Below are positions 31,238 through 38,593 of a stretch of DNA of 40,798 nt, in pieces. The notes under the pieces are model-generated. The model made no database searches and was not told the DNA's origin. It worked only from the letters and a program-made list of their open reading frames with translations. The first letter of the stretch is position 1; every line of letters starts with the position of its first letter. The position numbers and the translations under genes are program-made. The stretch comes from Deltaproteobacteria bacterium (GTDB lineage Bacteria > Desulfobacterota > Desulfobaccia > Desulfobaccales > 0-14-0-80-60-11): assembly GCA_030655955.1 (NCBI GenBank), contig JAUSOZ010000012.1, forward strand, positions 1 to 40,798, read 5' to 3'.

Positions 31238-33124
31238 ATGAATCACGAGGATGCGCAAAAGGGAAAAATTTCCATTCACCCCGACGTCCTGGCCCTGAAG
31301 GACAAGGCCCAAAAAGAGGGTCTGGAAACCGTTTGGGAGCGTTTTGCCGCCCAGCAGCCGCAGTGCGGTTTCTGCGAGCTGGGGCTTTCCTGCCGCATCT
31401 GCGTCATGGGCCCCTGCCGCATCGATCCGTTCGGGGACGGCCCCCAGCGGGGGGTCTGCGGCGCCGACGCCGACATCATGGTGGCCCGGAACCTGGCCCG
31501 CATGGTGGCCGCCGGGGCGGCAAGCCACTCCGATCATGGCCGGGACTTGCTGGAAACGCTCCTCGCCGTGGGTGAAGGCAAGGCCCCGGGCTTTGGCATC
31601 ACCGATCAAGCCAAGCTGGACCGCCTGGCGGCGGAGTTCGGCGTGGCCGGTGACCTCCCGCCCCTGCCCAAGGCCAAGGAACTGGCCCTGGCCATGATGG
31701 AGGAATACGGCATCAAGAAGGGCTACCTCACCTTCACCCGGCGTCTGCCTGCCGCCCGGCTGGAGAAATGGCGCAACCTGGGCATTGATCCCCGGGGCAT
31801 AGACTGGGAAGTCACCGAAATGATGCACCGTACCCACATGGGGGTGGACAACGACGCCGTCAGCCTCCTGGTCCAGGCCATGCGGTGCGCCCTGGCGGAC
31901 GGCTGGGGCGGCTCCATGATCGCCACGGAGATCTCCGACGTCCTGTTCGGAACACCGAAACCCACGGTCTCCCAGGTCAACCTGGCAGTCTTGCAGGGGG
32001 ACCGGGTGAACCTCATCCTGCACGGGCACTCTCCCCTGGTCTCCGAGATGGTGGCCCGGGCCGCCCAGGACCCGGAACTGGTGGCCCGGGCCCAGGCACT
32101 GGGGGCCAAAGGCATCAATCTGGTCGGCCTGTGCTGCACCGGCAACGAGGTGCTTATGCGCCAGGGCATTCCCATGGCCGGCAACCACCTGGTCCAGGAA
32201 CTGGCCCTGATCACCGGGGCGGTGGAGGCCATGGTGGTGGACTACCAGTGCATCATGCCGTCTTTGGGCGATCTGGCCGCCTGCTACCACACGAAGTTTT
32301 TCAGCACCTCCCCCAAGGCCAAATTTCCCGGGGCCACCCACCTGCCCTTCACCCCGGAAAATGGGGCGGCGTTGGGCCGGGACCTGGTGGCCCAGGCCGT
32401 GGAGAATTTCGCCCGGCGCCGGCCGGAACGGGTGCTCATCCCCGGTACCCCGGTGTCCCAGGTGAGCGGTTTTTCGGTGGAAGTCATTGAGCAGGCCCTG
32501 GGCGGGACCTGGGAGCCCCTGTTAAACGCCATCAAGGCGGGCCAGATCAGGGGCGCGGTGGGCGTGGTGGGATGCAACAACCCCAAGGTGGTGCACGACT
32601 ACGGCCACACCACCCTCACCCGGAAGCTCATCGAGCATGACATCCTGGTGGTGGATACCGGCTGCGCCGCGGTGGCCCACGCCAAGGCGGGTTTCAAGCG
32701 GCCGGAGGCCGCCGAGCTCGCCGGGCCGGGCCTGAAGGCGGTCTGCCAGGCCCTGGGTATCCCGCCGGTGCTGCACATGGGCTCCTGCGTCGACAATACC
32801 CGTATCGTCAATCTGGCCGCGGTCCTGGCCAACGCATTGGGGGTGGATCTGGATCAGCTGCCCCTGGCCGCGGCGGCGCCCGAGTGGTACTCCGAGAAGG
32901 CGGCCACCATCGCCTGCTATGCCGTGGCCAGCGGCATCTTCACGGTGCTGGGGGTCATGCCCCCGGTCCTGGGGAGCGCCACGGTCACCGACCTTTTGCT
33001 CAACGGCTTGGAGACGCACTTGGGCGCCACCTTTGCAGTGGAGCCGGACCCCGCCAAGGCCGCGGACCTGATCATTAAGCACGTGGAGGGCAAGCGCCGG
33101 GCCTTGGGGCTGGAGGCGCGGTAA
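31238..33124 (+). CDS. cooS: Anaerobic Ni-Fe carbon monoxide dehydrogenase catalytic subunit
   Basis: 628 residues from the ATG preceded by AGGAGA. It interconverts CO and CO2. All C-cluster ligands are visible: His264, Cys299/300 (LCCTGNE), Cys338 (YQCIMP), Cys446 (GCNNPK), Cys476 (DTGCAA), Cys517 (GSCVDN), plus Lys554 (YSEKA). B-cluster cysteines are Cys52, 55, 60 and 74. The D-cluster site is C43-x2-C46, with Ser51 where clostridial enzymes have the second Cys of a C-x7-C motif; this is the form linked to a [2Fe-2S] D-cluster in Desulfovibrio vulgaris CODH. No cooF, cooC or acsB is adjacent, so it is a monofunctional CODH as far as visible. A TAGGGTGCG hairpin begins 4 nt after the stop. 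Confidence 0.94.
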   Translation: MNHEDAQKGKISIHPDVLALKDKAQKEGLETVWERFAAQQPQCGFCELGLSCRICVMGPCRIDPFGDGPQRGVCGADADIMVARNLARMVAAGAASHSDHGRDLLETLLAVGEGKAPGFGITDQAKLDRLAAEFGVAGDLPPLPKAKELALAMMEEYGIKKGYLTFTRRLPAARLEKWRNLGIDPRGIDWEVTEMMHRTHMGVDNDAVSLLVQAMRCALADGWGGSMIATEISDVLFGTPKPTVSQVNLAVLQGDRVNLILHGHSPLVSEMVARAAQDPELVARAQALGAKGINLVGLCCTGNEVLMRQGIPMAGNHLVQELALITGAVEAMVVDYQCIMPSLGDLAACYHTKFFSTSPKAKFPGATHLPFTPENGAALGRDLVAQAVENFARRRPERVLIPGTPVSQVSGFSVEVIEQALGGTWEPLLNAIKAGQIRGAVGVVGCNNPKVVHDYGHTTLTRKLIEHDILVVDTGCAAVAHAKAGFKRPEAAELAGPGLKAVCQALGIPPVLHMGSCVDNTRIVNLAAVLANALGVDLDQLPLAAAAPEWYSEKAATIACYAVASGIFTVLGVMPPVLGSATVTDLLLNGLETHLGATFAVEPDPAKAADLIIKHVEGKRRALGLEAR

Positions 33125-33128
33125 GTTG

Positions 33129-33148
33129 TAGGGTGCGCATTGCGCACC
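33129..33148 (+). repeat. TAGGGTGCG palindrome at the cooS 3' end
   Basis: TAGGGTGCGCATTGCGCACC, sense orientation, 4 bases after the cooS TAA and 34 bases before the next gene. It has no T-run, so it is unlikely to be a full intrinsic terminator. Confidence 0.8.
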
Positions 33149-33182
33149 TCCAGCCATTCACTAAGCGTTGGGAGAAATACTC

Positions 33183-33425
33183 ATGGCAAACGGAACCGAC
33201 AAGCTGGGGCCGAAAGATTTCATCACGGGATGCCTGGTAATAGTTGTTGCCATAGTTGTGGTTCCCCTACTGGTACTGCTCTTTAAGGTAAGTGTTTATC
33301 TGGCGGTTATCATTGGGGTGATTGTGGCGGTTATTTTAGGGATCGCCTTGCTAGGCAAGGTTGTGAGGCTCATCTTTTTCAGGGGCGGGTCAGACGATAA
33401 GCATAAGAACAACTATCTTGAGTAA
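33183..33425 (+). CDS. Small membrane protein of unknown function
   Basis: 80 residues, ATG with GGGAGA upstream. Two long hydrophobic stretches (FITGCLVIVVAIVVVPLLVL and VYLAVIIGVIVAVILGIALL) predict two membrane helices, or a helical hairpin, with a short polar N-terminus and a charged C-terminal tail (RGGSDDKHKNNYLE). I do not recognise a family. It follows cooS by 58 bases in the same direction and could be co-transcribed with it; whether it relates to CO metabolism is unknown. Confidence 0.6.
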   Translation: MANGTDKLGPKDFITGCLVIVVAIVVVPLLVLLFKVSVYLAVIIGVIVAVILGIALLGKVVRLIFFRGGSDDKHKNNYLE

Positions 33426-33449
33426 TCTTGTTTCTGGTTCCCAAGTAGT

Positions 33450-33903
33450 TGAACATGAGCCTGCGGCTCAATCAGGAAGCATAAGAAAGGTTTGGTGGCA
33501 CAGCCTTTCCAGGCTGTGCACGACTAACCTGCTTTCTTGACACAGGCTGGAAAGCCTGTGCCACCGATTTAAAGAATTTTTCAGGACAGTTCCTCATGGG
33601 TGCCCTTTGGCTCACCCGCAAAGCATGAAAAGATTCAGTGGGGCGGGCGTCCGCACCCGCCACTCAACTGGATGGATGGTGCTACATTAAGCTTTGGTGG
33701 CACAGGCTTCCAGCCTGTGCACCGTACCGGCAAGATGCCGGTGCTCCCTAAAAACTTTTGTTTCTGGTTCCCAAGCTCCAGCTTGGGAACCCCATTGCAG
33801 GCAAAGCTCCTGCTTGGCGAGAGAATCATCTATTTATTGCGCCATATGCCCCAAGCAGGAGCTTGGGGGGAAATTTACGTTCCCAAGCAGGAGCTTGGGA
33901 ACG
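33450..33903. repeat. Large palindromic repeat island before trxA
   Basis: A 640-base gap (33426-34069) filled largely with repeats. In order: an ATGAGCC...GGCTCA unit with GCATAAGAAAGG; GGTGGCACAGCC/GGCTGTGC (about 33493-33518); ACAGGC/GCCTGTGCCACC (about 33541-33564). Next come a CATGGGTGCCC...GGCTCACCC unit with GCATGAAAAG (33594-33631), GGGCGGGCG...CCCGCC, and a double GGTGGCACAGGC/GCCTGTGC plus GTACCGGC...GCCGGTGC unit (33697-33743). Last are GGTTCCCAAGC/GCTTGGGAACC (33766-33791) and CCCAAGC...GCTTGGG hairpins up to 33903. Confidence 0.8.
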
Positions 33904-34001
33904 AGGGAAAGGCGGGTTGCCCGGCCCTTTCCCGGACGGTCCCCTGGTGGGGCCGGGACCCGGTCGGGAGAGTCTTGGCGGTCCAGACCCCTTAAAAGTC
34001 A

Positions 34002-34029
34002 TTGACAAAAAGCGTCCAAAAAAGATAAT
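34002..34029 (+). promoter_or_regulatory. trxA-trxB-bamD promoter
   Basis: TTGACA (34002-34007), a 16-base spacer and GATAAT (34024-34029), 40 bases before the trxA ATG. Confidence 0.6.
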
Positions 34030-34069
34030 AATATCTCAATTAGTCCTATTTTATCATAGGAGGAAAAGT

Positions 34070-34393
34070 ATGGCTGAACCTCTTCAGGTAAGCGACGCTG
34101 ATTTCGAACAGGAAATCCTGAAGTCCGATATTCCGGCCTTGGTGGATTTTTGGGCGGCGTGGTGCGGCCCCTGCCGGGCCATCGCCCCGGTGGTGGAAGA
34201 GATAGCCCGGGATTATCAGGGCAAGGTCAAAGTGGCCAAGATGAACGTGGACGAAAACGCCAAGACTCCGGCCAAGTATGGTATCCGGGCCATCCCGACC
34301 CTGATCATCTTCAAAGGGGGCCAGGTGGTGGAGCAGATCACCGGCGCCGTCTCTCGGTCCATCATTGAAAACGCCTTGAAGAAAGCCCTCTAA
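34070..34393 (+). CDS. trxA: Thioredoxin
   Basis: 107 residues from the ATG with AGGAGGAAAA upstream; a longer in-frame start would run through repeats and is rejected. The WCGPC redox site in FWAAWCGPCRAIAPV, the cis-Pro in IRAIPTLIIF and the length are those of a standard cytoplasmic thioredoxin. It reduces protein disulfides using electrons from the thioredoxin reductase encoded 13 bases downstream. Confidence 0.96.
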   Translation: MAEPLQVSDADFEQEILKSDIPALVDFWAAWCGPCRAIAPVVEEIARDYQGKVKVAKMNVDENAKTPAKYGIRAIPTLIIFKGGQVVEQITGAVSRSIIENALKKAL

Positions 34394-34406
34394 ACACCGG
34401 TCCGGC

Positions 34407-35348
34407 ATGTCTGAGTGGGATTATGACCTCATCATTATTGGCGGCGGGCCAGGCGGGCTGACCGCGGGCATTTATGCCGGGCGGGCCCGTCTCAAGACCC
34501 TGCTGTTGGAAAAGCTCATCCACGGCGGGCAGATGATGACCACCGACCTGGTGGAGAACTACCCCGGCTTCCCGGAAGGGATTACCGGCTTCGAGCTCAG
34601 TGATCGGATGCGGCAACAGGCGGAACGCTTCGGCCTTTTAATCCGCAGCCAGGAAGTCCTGGAGCTGAAACCCGGCAAACCGGCGCACACGGTGGTCCTC
34701 CCGGATGGCCAGCTCACGGCGGGCGCCATTATTATTTCCACGGGGGCCCGCTATCGGCGGTTGGGGGTCCCGGGGGAAGACAAGCTGGTCGGCCGGGGGG
34801 TCAGCTTCTGCGCCACCTGCGACGGCGCCTTTTTTAAAGACGAGGCCATCGCCATGGTGGGCGGGGGTGACAACGCCCTCACCGAAATACTTTTTCTGGA
34901 ACGCTTTGCCAAAAAGATCCACCTGATCCACCGCCGGGATCAATTCCGGGGTGCCAAATACCTCCAGGAACGGGTCTTCGAGCTCGAAAAGCTGGGCAAG
35001 GTTGAGATTCACTGGGACAGCGAGGTGAAGGAGTTTTTAGGCCAAGGCAACCTGGAAGCCGCTACGATCAAGAATGTAAAAACCCTGAAAGAAACCCAGC
35101 TGCCGATTACCGGGGCCTTCATCGCCATCGGCATGCTGCCCAACACCGGCTGGCTCAAGGATCTCCTGCCCCTGGACGAATATGGGTTCCTGTTTACCGA
35201 CGTCAACATGGCCACCGAGATCCCAGGCATTTTTGCCGCCGGGGACGTGCGTTCCAAGCTGTGGCGGCAGATCAGCACCGCGGTGGGAGATGGGTCAGTG
35301 GCGGCCATCGCCGCCGAAAACTATTTGGAAGAGCTGAAGCGAGGGTAA
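34407..35348 (+). CDS. trxB: Thioredoxin-disulfide reductase
   Basis: 313 residues. FAD-binding GGGPGG (12-17), redox-active Cys135-A-T-Cys138 (FCATCDG), the NAD(P)H-binding loop GGGDNALTE and HRRDQFRG (Arg pair suited to NADPH), and the C-terminal GIFAAGDV all fit low-molecular-weight bacterial TrxB. The GGGDNA sequence differs from the common GGGNSA but keeps the glycines. It passes electrons from NADPH to thioredoxin (trxA directly upstream); in anaerobes some members are ferredoxin-dependent, but those lack the NADPH motifs seen here. Confidence 0.94.
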   Translation: MSEWDYDLIIIGGGPGGLTAGIYAGRARLKTLLLEKLIHGGQMMTTDLVENYPGFPEGITGFELSDRMRQQAERFGLLIRSQEVLELKPGKPAHTVVLPDGQLTAGAIIISTGARYRRLGVPGEDKLVGRGVSFCATCDGAFFKDEAIAMVGGGDNALTEILFLERFAKKIHLIHRRDQFRGAKYLQERVFELEKLGKVEIHWDSEVKEFLGQGNLEAATIKNVKTLKETQLPITGAFIAIGMLPNTGWLKDLLPLDEYGFLFTDVNMATEIPGIFAAGDVRSKLWRQISTAVGDGSVAAIAAENYLEELKRG

Positions 35349-35351
35349 CCT

Positions 35352-36083
35352 ATGACCAAAAAAGCAGTCATTCAAGGTCTCCTGGCACTAGTCCTGGTGT
35401 TCGCTTTCAGCGGGTGCAGTACGGTCAAGGGCTGGTTCGGCAAAGATAAAACTGACGATAGACCCCCGGAGGTTTTGGCCGCGAAAGGCATCAAGGATCT
35501 GAAAAAGAAGAACTATGATGACGCCATCGAGACCTTCGGAAAGGTGCGGGATCGCTACCCATACAGCGAACAGGCTCTCCTGGCCCAGCTCAAGGTGGCG
35601 GATGCCTATTTCTTTAAAAAGAAGTACGACGAAGCCTTCCAGGCCTACCGGGAATTCGAAAAACTCCATCCCACCAACAAGGCTGTGCCTTATTGCATCT
35701 ACCGGGAAGGCCAGTGTTCCTACCGCCAGCGCTCCACCATCGACCGGGACCAGACCTATACCCGTAAGGCCATAGACGAATTCAAGCGGCTCAAGCAAAA
35801 ATACCCCGACAGCCAATACATCACCAAGGCGGATTTTTATCTGACCCGCTGCCGCAAGGACCTGGCGGAACATGAATTTTATGTAGCCGAGTTCTATTAT
35901 AGGACCAAACGCTACCAGGCCGCCATCGACCGCTATCAGGCCCTCATGCAGGATTATCCCGAGTTTCCCAAGAATGGCGAAGCCAAGGGGCGCATCCAGG
36001 AATGCCAAAATCTTCTGGCCGCCCAGGATAAGCCCAAAGGCATTCTCTCCAAGGTTACCAGCATTTTCGACGCCAAGTGGTAA
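35352..36083 (+). CDS. bamD: Outer-membrane assembly lipoprotein BamD
   Basis: 243 residues. The signal peptide ends in a lipobox, FSGC, with Cys22 the lipidated residue. The mature protein is a chain of tetratricopeptide-like helix pairs (KGIKDLKKKNYDDAIETFGK, AFQAYREFEKLHPTN, AAIDRYQALMQDYPEFP) with the YPYSEQALLAQLKVADAYF segment typical of BamD/YfiO. BamD is the essential lipoprotein partner of BamA in inserting outer-membrane beta-barrels. The gene begins 3 bases after trxB, so the three genes form one operon; no clear terminator follows. Confidence 0.92.
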   Translation: MTKKAVIQGLLALVLVFAFSGCSTVKGWFGKDKTDDRPPEVLAAKGIKDLKKKNYDDAIETFGKVRDRYPYSEQALLAQLKVADAYFFKKKYDEAFQAYREFEKLHPTNKAVPYCIYREGQCSYRQRSTIDRDQTYTRKAIDEFKRLKQKYPDSQYITKADFYLTRCRKDLAEHEFYVAEFYYRTKRYQAAIDRYQALMQDYPEFPKNGEAKGRIQECQNLLAAQDKPKGILSKVTSIFDAKW

Positions 36084-36156
36084 AGGCGTCCCGGGGGGCC
36101 GGTGCCGCCGCCGGCCCGTCCCCGCCGCACCGATCTTCTCATCCCGGTTTAATCGC

Positions 36157-36312
36157 CTAATACCAAGTTGAGACCTCTGCGAAAGTCTCATGTAGGATAG
36201 CCGCCCTCGGCTGTCCATACTGTATTTGGGCGCAGGCGAGGGCGCCTACGCTACATTTTGATGATGTAGGATAGCGATAGAGACTTTCGTAGAGGTCTCT
36301 AGTTGGTATCAG
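36157..36312. mobile_element. MITE-like element with 33-base terminal inverted repeats
   Basis: The left end (36157-36189, starting CTAATACCAAGTTGAGACC) and the right end (36280-36312, ending GGTCTCTAGTTGGTATCAG) match as inverted repeats at 29 of 33 positions and enclose 90 non-coding bases. A degenerate extra copy of the right end lies at about 36385-36406 (GCAGAGGTCTCAGCTTGGTG). Inside, ATGTAGGATAGC occurs twice. No coding capacity. The rest of the 36084-36450 gap shows a GC-rich hairpin after bamD and nothing else. Confidence 0.65.
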
Positions 36313-36450
36313 AAGGGTGCATCGCTTGCCTTGAGGCTCAAAAATGCCGGGCATCACCGCAACCATGTATAGACCTTTGTTGGGCAGAGGTCTCAGCTTG
36401 GTGTTACATCGAGATTTGGCTTCATACTTTCCCATGCATGGATCGATGCA

Positions 36451-37272
36451 CTAGCCGATCAGGAACAAGCGGACGTAAACCACCAGGGGGGCGGCGAAGA
36501 GTAGGCTGTCCAGGCGGTCCAGCATGCCGCCGTGGCCCGGGAGGATCTCCGAGGCGTCCTTGACTTGGGCCTGGCGCTTGAGCATGGACTCGAACAGGTC
36601 CCCCAAGAGCCCCACCACGGCCAGGAGCAAGGCCAGCCCGGCCAGGACCATCAAGCTCATCCCCGGCAGGGCCCAGCGGCCCAACAGTGCCCCGACGATC
36701 ACGGCCGCGGCCGTGCCCCCCACCACCCCGGCCCAGGTCTTCCCCGGGCTCACTGCAGGATAGAGCTTGGTCTTGCCCCAGGTCCGGCCGGCGTAGAACG
36801 CCCCGGTATCCCCGGCCATGATGACCATGAGGAGCCAGAAGATCCACCACTGGCCGTCACTCAGATAGCGCAGCCAGACAAAGTGCCCCAAAAGCAGGGG
36901 GATATAGAGGAGGCCCAGGACATTGACCATCAAATCCCGGCTCAGGTCGGGGATGTGGCTGTAGGCGATGAGGTAGAAGAGGAAGAGGACAAAGAGAATC
37001 CCCACCAGCACGAAGAGGGGGCCGCTTGGGTTGCACAGGGTGGTGACTCGCTGGGCGGTACAGAAACTCAGGAGGAGCACCGACCCCAGGATAATGGCTT
37101 TGAGACGGCGGAAGGCGTCGGCATCGGGGCAGAACATGCCCAAAAACTCCCACTGCGCCAGCCCGTTCACCACCAGGAGCAGCAGGACAAACAGGACGTG
37201 GCCGCCTTTAAACAGCACCAGCAACAGGAGCGGCAGCATGATCAGGGCGGTCAGCCAACGGCGTGCGTGCAA
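36451..37272 (-). CDS. cdsA: Phosphatidate cytidylyltransferase CdsA
   Basis: 273 residues, about eight membrane helices. The family signature is complete near the C-terminus: LKRQAQVKDASEILPGHGG followed by MLDRLDSLLFAAP, with the metal/CTP-binding acidic residues and the upstream GDTGAFYAGR and SPGKTWAG loops. It makes CDP-diacylglycerol from phosphatidate and CTP, the branch point of phospholipid synthesis, in the inner membrane. The start is TTG with GAGGGGGTGA upstream. It lies 54 bases behind lgt on the same strand, so it is probably the last gene of the ileS-lspA-lgt-cdsA run; the usual neighbour uppS is not present. Confidence 0.93.
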   Translation of the reverse strand: MHARRWLTALIMLPLLLLVLFKGGHVLFVLLLLVVNGLAQWEFLGMFCPDADAFRRLKAIILGSVLLLSFCTAQRVTTLCNPSGPLFVLVGILFVLFLFYLIAYSHIPDLSRDLMVNVLGLLYIPLLLGHFVWLRYLSDGQWWIFWLLMVIMAGDTGAFYAGRTWGKTKLYPAVSPGKTWAGVVGGTAAAVIVGALLGRWALPGMSLMVLAGLALLLAVVGLLGDLFESMLKRQAQVKDASEILPGHGGMLDRLDSLLFAAPLVVYVRLFLIG

Positions 37273-37326
37273 CGGTCACCCCCTCGGGGCCAGTCACCGA
37301 ATCAACTTATTGCAACCAAAACCCCA

Positions 37327-38109
37327 TTAATTCTGCGCCTGGGGCCGGGCCCGAAAGCTCCAGAAGAGCAGCAGGCCGCCACAGACCAGGAACAGGCCCA
37401 GGGCCAGGATCTGGGTCATGGGCATCCAGCCGAAAAAGACCGGACCCCGGTAATCCAGGGGACTCCGGAAAAACTCCACGGTAAAGCGTACCAGGCCCGC
37501 CAGGCACAAGTACATCAGCATCACCTGGCCGTCGAAGCGCTTGCGGGTTCTAAACCAATAAAGAAACCCGAAGACCCCCAGGGCCAGCAAGGCCTCGTAA
37601 AGCTGGGCGGGATGCAGGGGCACCCGCAGGGGACAGAGGGTATCGGGGTTGCTAAAGACTACCGACCAGGGCAGGTCGGCAGGAGAGCCCCAGCAGCACC
37701 CGGCCATAAAACAGCCGAGGCGCCCGAAAAATTGCCCCAGGGGCGTCCCGACACCCAGGGCGTCCAGGGTGGCGCGCCAGGGCAGGCCGTGGGCGCGGAT
37801 GTAATAGAAGGCCACCAGGAAGGCCAGGATGGCCCCGCCTTGAAAGACCAGGCCCCCTTCCCACAGGGCAAAGATTTTCAAGGGGTGGGCCATGAAGGTG
37901 CGCAGCTCCAGCAAAACGTAGAGCAGACGAGAGCCCACCAGGGCCGCCAGGATGATATAGAAACAGAGGTCGAAAAATTTCCCTGGGGGTATGCCCAGGC
38001 GTTTGGCTTCCCGGCCGGCCACGAAGATGGCGCTCAAAAAGCCCAGGGCCAGGAGGAAGCCATAGGTAAAAATTGTGATCGGCCCGATTTTAAACAGGAT
38101 TGGATGCAT
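37327..38109 (-). CDS. lgt: Prolipoprotein diacylglyceryl transferase Lgt
   Basis: 260 residues, seven membrane helices. Lgt transfers diacylglycerol to the lipobox cysteine of prolipoproteins, the first step before LspA. Landmarks are YGFLLALGF at the start, the GRLGCFMAGCCWG signature with Arg130, HPAQLYEALL, and the C-terminal FTVEFFRSP. At the place of E. coli His103 (the SFHGG motif) this protein has Gln90 (VFQGG); other bacteria often have Tyr there, so activity is still expected. The start overlaps the lspA 3' end by 20 bases. Confidence 0.94.
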   Translation of the reverse strand: MHPILFKIGPITIFTYGFLLALGFLSAIFVAGREAKRLGIPPGKFFDLCFYIILAALVGSRLLYVLLELRTFMAHPLKIFALWEGGLVFQGGAILAFLVAFYYIRAHGLPWRATLDALGVGTPLGQFFGRLGCFMAGCCWGSPADLPWSVVFSNPDTLCPLRVPLHPAQLYEALLALGVFGFLYWFRTRKRFDGQVMLMYLCLAGLVRFTVEFFRSPLDYRGPVFFGWMPMTQILALGLFLVCGGLLLFWSFRARPQAQN

Positions 38110-38590
38110 CAGCAGTTTTCTCGTCTCGGATAATGACCCACACTAAGATTGCCGTCCCCACGCACACCAGGCTGTCGGCCACGTTGAAAGCCGGCCAGTG
38201 GTAGCGCCCCCAATAGACGTCGATAAAATCCACCACTTCTCCCAGGCGGACCCGGTCAATCAGGTTGCCCAGGGCTCCGGTCATGATGAGGCTGTAACCC
38301 AGGGCCGCCGGCCAATGGTCATCGGGCAGCCGCCACAGCAGGTAGCCCAGCACCCCCAGCACCAATCCGGTGGTGGCCACAAAGAACAGCCAGGCGTATG
38401 CCGCCGACCAGCCGGACAACAGCCCGAAAGCCGCGCCCTTATTGTGGATGTGCACCAGGTTGAGCAGCCCCGGAATGAGGGTCACCTGGCTTCCCAGGGG
38501 CAACATGAGCTGCACCAGCACCTTGGTTACCTGGTCCAGAGGCAGCCCTGTCGCCAGGATCACCATGAAGATCAGTAACTTGCGGGGCAC
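38090..38590 (-). CDS. lspA: Lipoprotein signal peptidase LspA
   Basis: 166 residues, four membrane helices. The aspartic-protease dyad Asp121 (EVVDFIDVY) and Asp139 (FNVADS), with the GALGNLIDR and NKGAAFG motifs, is complete. It cuts the signal peptide of diacylglyceryl-lipoproteins such as BamD, encoded in this window. GTG start, 3 bases after the ileS stop, and overlapping lgt downstream. The ileS-lspA order is widespread in bacteria; the directly overlapping lgt puts two successive steps of lipoprotein maturation into one operon. Confidence 0.94.
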   Translation of the reverse strand: MPRKLLIFMVILATGLPLDQVTKVLVQLMLPLGSQVTLIPGLLNLVHIHNKGAAFGLLSGWSAAYAWLFFVATTGLVLGVLGYLLWRLPDDHWPAALGYSLIMTGALGNLIDRVRLGEVVDFIDVYWGRYHWPAFNVADSLVCVGTAILVWVIIRDEKTADASNPV

Positions 38591-38593
38591 GTC

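Noticed and set aside
33450-33903. Repeat islands considered as CRISPR arrays
   Set aside because: Units are hairpins of several families with irregular order and no uniform spacers; no cas genes are nearby.
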